Below are positions 34,001 to 37,262 of a stretch of 37,262 nucleotides of DNA, in pieces. A program made the translations under genes and the position numbers. This stretch comes from Treponema sp. (lineage in GTDB: Bacteria > Spirochaetota > Spirochaetia > Treponematales > Breznakiellaceae): assembly GCA_031256635.1 (NCBI GenBank), contig JAIRQF010000070.1, positions 1 through 37,262 on the forward strand, read 5' to 3'. Numbering within the stretch: the first letter of the stretch is position 1; the number at the start of each line of letters is the position of its first letter. The notes beneath the pieces were generated by a model. That model had not been told where the DNA came from. It did no database searches and saw only the letters and a program-made list of their open reading frames with translations.

Positions 34001-35680
34001 ATCAGGGAACTGTATGAAGAAGGCTTAAGGAGAGCGCTTGATACAGGTGCTGAAGCAGAACGCTTAAGAGCTGATATTCAGGTCGCGATCAATGATATGG
34101 AAGTTAAACTCAATGATATACTTTCACAAATATCAGGGGACATCGGATCTTATCCGCGCTTTTCGGTTGACAGAATCAGCAAGGAAGGAGACGGCACCCA
34201 TATTTTCTATAAACCGGTAATGTACCGCCAAAACGCCGATGATCATTTTTACCGCGGATTAATCAGGCTGGAAGTATCCCTTGATTCAATTATGGAAGCG
34301 ATTTATCAGGGACAGATAACACTGCTTTCAACCATCGGAATTGTCGCGTTAGCTGTAATGGCGATAGGAATAATCGCCGCGTTTATTTTCTCTGTTATAA
34401 TCATAAGGCCAATCAGAAAGCTGGTAAAACACATAGAAATAATCCGCGATACGGAAGACAAGTCAAAGCTCGCGGGCGTTGACATAGACATTAAGACAAA
34501 TGACGAAATAGCGATTCTTGGCGGCACCGTAAATGACATGACGCACGGGCTTGTTAAAGCGGCAATCGCCGCGTCCGACCTGAGCATCGGCAAGGAAATA
34601 CAGAAAAAATTTATACCGCTTGAAGTAGACAGCCACGGCAACAAGCAGTCAAGCGGCATGAACAATACGGTCAATCTTGATTTCTTCGGTTACTACGAAG
34701 GCGCAAAGGGCGTATCAGGAGATTATTTTGATTACAAAGACCTTGACGGCCGTTACTACGCAATCATAAAGTGCGATGTAGCCGGAAAGGGAATTCCCGC
34801 GGCTTTAATTATGATTCAGGTAGCGACAATGTTTATCGGCCACTTTAAAAGATGGAAACCAACCGAGAAAGGTTTTCATATCGAGGATCTTGTTTATCAG
34901 ATTAACGACTTTATCGAAGCCTTGGCTTTTAAGGGCCGGTTTGCCGCTTTTACTCTCTGCCTCTTTGACTCGCAGACAGGGCTTGTCAGATTCTGTAACG
35001 CCGGAGACAATGTCATTCATTTTTATGATGAATCCGAGAACAGGGTAAAAGCGATCACCCTTCCGCAAACTCCCGCAACAGGAGTGCTTCCCAATATAAT
35101 GATACAGGCTACAGGCGGTTATAAAGTTCAGACCGCGCAAATAGACAAGGGCGATATACTGCTGCTCTACACAGACGGTATTGAGGAAGCAAAAAGAAAA
35201 TTCAGGGATAAAAAATTCAGGGAAATAACATGCAAGGAAGGGCCCGCCGATACTCCTCATGAAAACCACCTTTGCGGACAGGCGGACGAAGAGATGGGAG
35301 CGGATCGGGTAGAAGCGATTATAAACGCAGTAATGGCGCGGGAAATCTATACCCTGCACAAACATCACAACGGCGAAGGCAATATTGAGCTGCAGTTTGA
35401 TTTTTCAGGCTGCGAGGGCCGGGCAGACGAAGTAATCATGGCTATGGTATCGGTAGAAAAAATATTCAGATGCTATAAAACCGAAAACTCAGGAGATGAA
35501 TCCCGCGTACTTGTGGATAAAAAAGTCGACGAATTCCTAAAAAACCACTTCCTGCAATACAGACGCTACTGTTCGCATACAAAAGAATTTCCTGAAAATC
35601 CCGCGTATATGTATTATACTCATGTTATGGAAGACGAGCAGTATGACGATTTGACCATACTGGGGATAAAACGTAAGTAA
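31088..35680 (+). CDS. Giant membrane receptor with SpoIIE/PP2C-type serine phosphatase
   Basis: The 1530-residue chain starts with a signal sequence (about 12-34). Next come a sialidase/BNR-like propeller with repeated Asp-box-like pieces such as SEDRGRTFTG and TSDNGGRTWTA (about 40-430), fibronectin-like domains (about 430-640) and another beta domain to 735. Membrane segments lie near 747-775, 819-842 and 1077-1104. A predicted periplasmic helical sensor lies between the last two, followed by a HAMP-like linker (1105-1160). The SpoIIE phosphatase domain (about 1170-1530) keeps the metal-binding Asps: Asp1212 in GDYFDY, Asp1230 in CDVAGKG, Asp1363 in YTDG and Asp1520/1521 in YDDLTIL. It should be catalytically active. 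It likely senses an extracellular or envelope signal and dephosphorylates an anti-sigma antagonist or other protein. The partner is not in this window. Confidence 0.87.
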   Translation: MMRKCVKNKNFSLYSIKKHALFLAIVILTAQNLCAVDLYWEEPAVFSPGEGTFPVSAHSGNFSVIAWQEASPNASGGGSINVSIAVKETGGNWEHGGIAGGPYAYPGAEPSILSLVIDNRGRIIIAAAAGDAQAEILISEDRGRTFTGRMLNLGADNSVAPKLFVRSDGGYLLFTTRGRSESMSIFYSRSDDGINWSPFESFVTESNLTLNFLPAHASSGQRDVVFFQSLSMGSDSMSTFQLFYKTSDNGGRTWTAARQFTVFQDPVIQTRSDPRSFDNQRPHLTGYGNNLLLVWERRFTNQSPQIYSAVISSSGNIIGNVERVNSVEAYCQNPIGFIYDNVPVVVWFDSRSGNNSVILAQRGEYNWQNYQLSSAASEASFARPVAARDGTYVFWQTTSRDSKRIYMLAPDATVASPQITPLNFTASGAGRSERTRVTWNIPEDTSGIYGFSWTWNQNESSVPSEQIMVYNTGNTQNLNLELDTGADGEWYFKIRAADYAGNWSAPSQVMYYRKTAAPPELTIIEPETDERGFLHSNTFEILWEPSTDPYTAGYTWNLQYLGAAAPNNIVINNVVISAPPSNITGTSASANFVNQENGAYAFTVSAIDQAGNISRPSSIIINTNKFIPFTSVTFIDAQQNEQGELSIRIIGRGFSTNGVITSVILEQAGRPNQVTTDFNIVSDREIEGIVFHITDEGQYNISLEHSTRGRYTADSFVPAARTGTVKFGDYTEEWKPSWRIQQNKLLTINPIMALAVILIIFCALGAAAIIRGIGGIITEGSAIRQEALAIITGDFMPTEKKQKIVKIQKRGRGLRFKLSSFTIGLILLVVIMISIPMYILMTNTQRETLLNSLWDRSKVLLEGIASSSRSYLPMALQSMGERGALELMFLPSQSAALPEAKYITITGYGINSIHTDHVWATNDPAIASKIDTAELRSGVSRLTDSITPFYDELSSRLDKSAQERAGELSKNIRELYEEGLRRALDTGAEAERLRADIQVAINDMEVKLNDILSQISGDIGSYPRFSVDRISKEGDGTHIFYKPVMYRQNADDHFYRGLIRLEVSLDSIMEAIYQGQITLLSTIGIVALAVMAIGIIAAFIFSVIIIRPIRKLVKHIEIIRDTEDKSKLAGVDIDIKTNDEIAILGGTVNDMTHGLVKAAIAASDLSIGKEIQKKFIPLEVDSHGNKQSSGMNNTVNLDFFGYYEGAKGVSGDYFDYKDLDGRYYAIIKCDVAGKGIPAALIMIQVATMFIGHFKRWKPTEKGFHIEDLVYQINDFIEALAFKGRFAAFTLCLFDSQTGLVRFCNAGDNVIHFYDESENRVKAITLPQTPATGVLPNIMIQATGGYKVQTAQIDKGDILLLYTDGIEEAKRKFRDKKFREITCKEGPADTPHENHLCGQADEEMGADRVEAIINAVMAREIYTLHKHHNGEGNIELQFDFSGCEGRADEVIMAMVSVEKIFRCYKTENSGDESRVLVDKKVDEFLKNHFLQYRRYCSHTKEFPENPAYMYYTHVMEDEQYDDLTILGIKRK

Positions 35681-35695
35681 ATCAGGAGGTTAACA

Positions 35696-36010
35696 ATGAC
35701 ATTCAGCGAAAGAATGAAAGACATGCTGGAGCAGGGCTGGGCAGTATCAAAAGACTTTGCCTTAAAAGCGGGAGCAAAAGCGCAGGATTTAGGCGAGAGG
35801 GGAGTATTAATGTGGGACATCAAACAGCTTGAAAATCAGGCTGAAAAACTCCTTGCAAAACTTGGAAATGAAGCCTATGTCGCGTTTACAGAACGCGGAC
35901 AGGACACAATTGAACGCGACGCGATCGAATTCCGGTCATTATTGGAAGAACTCGCATTAATAAAAGAACAAATCGAGAAAAAAGACACAGAACTTAAAAA
36001 AAAGGGCTAA
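35696..36010 (+). CDS. Small coiled-coil protein, 104 aa
   Basis: The gene starts 15 bases after the receptor gene, with AGGAGG 6 bases before the ATG, and is the third gene of that operon. The product is charged and helical. Residues 38-65 (WDIKQLENQAEKLLAKLGNEAYVAF) and 75-104 (FRSLLEELALIKEQIEKKDTELKKK) form two heptad-like helices, a coiled coil or helical hairpin. There is no signal peptide or membrane segment, so it is cytoplasmic. The family is not recognised by name. It could be an adaptor or substrate of the phosphatase; this is inferred only from position. Confidence 0.75.
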   Translation: MTFSERMKDMLEQGWAVSKDFALKAGAKAQDLGERGVLMWDIKQLENQAEKLLAKLGNEAYVAFTERGQDTIERDAIEFRSLLEELALIKEQIEKKDTELKKKG

Positions 36011-36020
36011 AACAACGATG

Positions 36021-36065
36021 TGACTAATGAGGAATCAGCGAAAGCATATCACTCCGCATTAGTCA
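36021..36065 (+). other. Long inverted repeat after the receptor operon
   Basis: TGACTAATG (36021-36029) pairs perfectly with CATTAGTCA (36057-36065). After one mismatch, three more pairs extend the stem inward. The loop is about 19 bases. No T-run follows directly (a T6 lies some 25 bases on), so it may be a Rho-independent-like barrier, an RNA-processing signal or a binding site. Confidence 0.45.
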
Positions 36066-36078
36066 TTATCGCAGCCAC

Positions 36079-36107
36079 TTGATTCATTTAGTTTTTTATA
36101 ATATAAA
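36079..36107 (+). promoter_or_regulatory. Candidate promoter of tRNA-Lys
   Basis: TTGATT (36079-36084), a 17-base spacer and TATAAA (36102-36107) lie 36 bases before the tRNA 5-prime end. A TATAAT overlaps at 36097-36102 but has no well-spaced -35. Confidence 0.5.
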
Positions 36108-36143
36108 TAAAAAGGCTCCTATGCTTCATAAAGCTTGGGACAC

Positions 36144-36216
36144 GGGCCGCTAGCTCAGTCGGTAGAGCATCGCCCTTTTAAGGCGGTGGTCGGAGGTTCG
36201 AATCCTGCGCGGCTCA
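36144..36216 (+). tRNA. tRNA-Lys (anticodon UUU)
   Basis: A full cloverleaf can be drawn. The acceptor stem pairs 36144-36150 with 36209-36215, with one G-U. The D-arm is at 36153-36168 with the GG of the D-loop. The anticodon stem pairs 36170-36174 with 36182-36186, and the loop at 36175-36181 has anticodon TTT (36177-36179). The T-arm carries TTCGAAT. The discriminator is A, and CCA is not encoded. The T-stem has one G-G mismatch (36193/36207). It decodes AAA and AAG lysine codons. Confidence 0.95.
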
Positions 36217-36380
36217 AATTTGTTAATTTATAGCTTTAAGCGATATCGTAAATGAGTTAAATCTAAAAAAGCAGGTATCATCTCTCCTATAACATAATAA
36301 TTGATATCTTTTCAAAATAATCAAGAACTAAAATGCCTTCCTGGGCGTCTAATAATAAGAAGAGCGGGAGAAATTTGGCG

Positions 36381-36890
36381 GTGAATAATATAACAATCAA
36401 GAGCATTGCAGAAAAAGCTTTAAGGGGCGATGAAAAAAGTTTTGTCGAGTTATGCGATTTAATGAAAACAAAACTTTACCGTACCGCTAAAGGTATTCTC
36501 GGCGATGAATCACTGGCTCTTGATGCGGTAAGCGAAGCTGTTTTTCGTGCATTTAAGGGAATAAAACGGCTTCGTGAACCTAAATTTGTGGAAACATGGT
36601 TTATCCGCATAATAATAAATGCGGCAAATGACTTGTATAGGAGGCAAAAACATGAAGTAACAATGAAAGACGTGCCCGAAGGCATATATCATGAAAATCA
36701 TAACGAAATGAAATTCAATCAAATGATTGAATCATTGCAACCTGAGCTGCGTGAAATAATCAGCCTGAAATATTATTCCGGTTATACTCTTAATGAAATA
36801 GCGGGAATATTAAAAATACCTGAAGGTACTGTAAAAAGCCGTTTGAACAGGGCGTTAAATTTGTTAAGGTTGGAGGTTATGAATGAATAA
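36381..36890 (+). CDS. ECF-type RNA polymerase sigma factor
   Basis: Region 2 covers about residues 15-80: the helix ALRGDEKSFVELCDL, the ESLALDAVSEAVFRAFKGI segment that contacts core and -10 DNA, and FVETWFIRIIINAANDLYRR. Region 4 covers about 112-165, with the helix-turn-helix YSGYTLNEIAGILKIPEGTVKSRLNRALNLLR that reads the -35 element. The 169 residues fit the family. The frame is open from ATG 36333, but GGGAG sits 10 bases before the GTG at 36381 and no site precedes 36333, so GTG is preferred. The end overlaps the next ATG by 8 bases. Such factors usually activate their own operon; the AT-rich 160-base leader holds no promoter I can name. Confidence 0.9.
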   Translation: MNNITIKSIAEKALRGDEKSFVELCDLMKTKLYRTAKGILGDESLALDAVSEAVFRAFKGIKRLREPKFVETWFIRIIINAANDLYRRQKHEVTMKDVPEGIYHENHNEMKFNQMIESLQPELREIISLKYYSGYTLNEIAGILKIPEGTVKSRLNRALNLLRLEVMNE

Positions 36891-37197
36891 AGAATTGTTT
36901 TTGCAATTAATTGAAAACAATTGTGACTGTAAACAAGACTGTCTTGATACTGCCATAAACAGAGGACTTCAAAAGGCAAAAAATGACAGGGTTGATACAA
37001 AAAAAATATTAACGCTTGCCGTTGCATTTGTATTAACTTTTTCAATGTGTTTTACTGTAAACACAAGGCCGTTAAAAATGGCTGTGGATGGTTATTATGT
37101 GAATTGGAATAAAACAATGTCAGGTAATATAGAAATTTTAAATGATTATTTGGTTGAAATGACCAGTAATATAAAGAAACATTTAGGAGGAAAATAA
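36883..37197 (+). CDS. Likely anti-sigma factor, single-pass membrane protein
   Basis: A GGAGG site precedes the ATG, which lies inside the end of the sigma factor gene; this is the usual layout for a cognate anti-sigma. Residues 1-40 are a charged cytoplasmic part with a Cys cluster (CDCKQDC, residues 14-20). Residues 42-60 are a membrane segment (ILTLAVAFVLTFSMCF), and about 44 residues lie outside. The classical zinc anti-sigma motif (His-x3-Cys-x2-Cys) is absent. The C-terminal domain is small with no recognised fold. The function is assigned from position and topology, not sequence family. Confidence 0.65.
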   Translation: MNKELFLQLIENNCDCKQDCLDTAINRGLQKAKNDRVDTKKILTLAVAFVLTFSMCFTVNTRPLKMAVDGYYVNWNKTMSGNIEILNDYLVEMTSNIKKHLGGK

Positions 37198-37262
37198 ATG
37201 ATTTTATTTTTAGGATTTTTGTTCATGCTTTTTTTCATTGCGATTATCGGCTTAGCGGGAGG
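37198..37262 (+). CDS. Start of a membrane protein gene (cut by window end)
   Basis: AGGAGG at 37185-37190 lies 7 bases before the ATG, which directly follows the TAA of the anti-sigma gene. The visible 21 residues (MILFLGFLFMLFFIAIIGLAG) are all hydrophobic, a membrane segment or signal sequence. It is the third gene of the sigma factor operon and may be part of the signal-sensing or target apparatus. Confidence 0.6.
   Translation, partial: MILFLGFLFMLFFIAIIGLAG

Noticed and set aside
30089-35823. Several minus-strand frames of 60-190 aa opposite the two giant genes
   Set aside because: They are antisense shadows of a GC-biased third codon position, without ribosome binding sites or recognisable domains, while the plus-strand genes have clear motifs throughout.
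1-37262. CRISPR array, complete insertion sequence or rRNA operon
   Set aside because: No regularly spaced repeats, no transposase gene with terminal inverted repeats and no rRNA-like segments were seen on either strand.

Overview
The window looks like chromosomal DNA of a spirochaete close to Treponema. I infer this from gene content, because nothing here is a direct taxonomic marker. The supporting features are a UPF0164-type outer-membrane protein, a DUF4912 protein beside a GH57-fold protein, a very large SpoIIE-type phosphatase receptor paired with a huge tetratricopeptide-like periplasmic protein, many secreted and envelope proteins, and strong AGGAG ribosome binding sites. The presence of xylAB suggests a sugar-fermenting, probably gut or environmental, relative rather than a host-restricted pathogen.

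Positions 1-3717 are an accessory block. It holds seven small unknown genes on the plus strand, tightly packed and partly overlapping, then a DNA stretch rich in direct and inverted repeats, then a decayed tyrosine recombinase that has lost its catalytic domain. Five small GC-rich hairpins lie at gene junctions, and three of them sit exactly 14 bases before a start codon. The block reads as the worn right end of an integrated mobile element.

Positions 3718-15607 are housekeeping genes. lysC-dapB-dapA plus a small membrane protein form a minus-strand operon for the aspartate/diaminopimelate pathway. A YesL-like membrane protein diverges from it. On the minus strand follow recJ, an M23 peptidase, rpsU and a NAGPA-type phosphodiester glycosidase. 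xylB-xylA run on the plus strand from a good sigma-70-like promoter to a clear intrinsic terminator.

Positions 15605-21146 are a five-gene minus-strand operon in which every junction overlaps by 1 or 4 bases: a LolD/MacB-type ATPase, two FtsX-fold permeases, a LolA-like carrier and a predicted outer-membrane beta-barrel. It looks like a complete route from inner membrane to outer membrane for a lipid or lipoprotein cargo.

Positions 21175-26637 hold a DegT-family aminotransferase, a KDPG/KHG aldolase, a YghZ-like aldo/keto reductase, a DUF4912 protein and a GH57-fold protein whose catalytic motifs are all substituted. Positions 26658-36010 hold a UPF0164 barrel protein with a C-terminal TPR, divergent from an operon of a 994-residue periplasmic repeat protein, a 1530-residue membrane receptor with a SpoIIE phosphatase, and a small coiled-coil protein. 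The window ends with tRNA-Lys(UUU) and an ECF sigma factor operon with a likely anti-sigma partner and a membrane gene cut by the window edge.

The strongest leads are the degenerate GH57 protein with its DUF4912 partner, the five-gene trans-envelope transport operon, the giant phosphatase receptor with its repeat-protein partner, and the fixed-distance hairpins of the accessory block. All functional calls come from reading motifs by eye; no database search was run.
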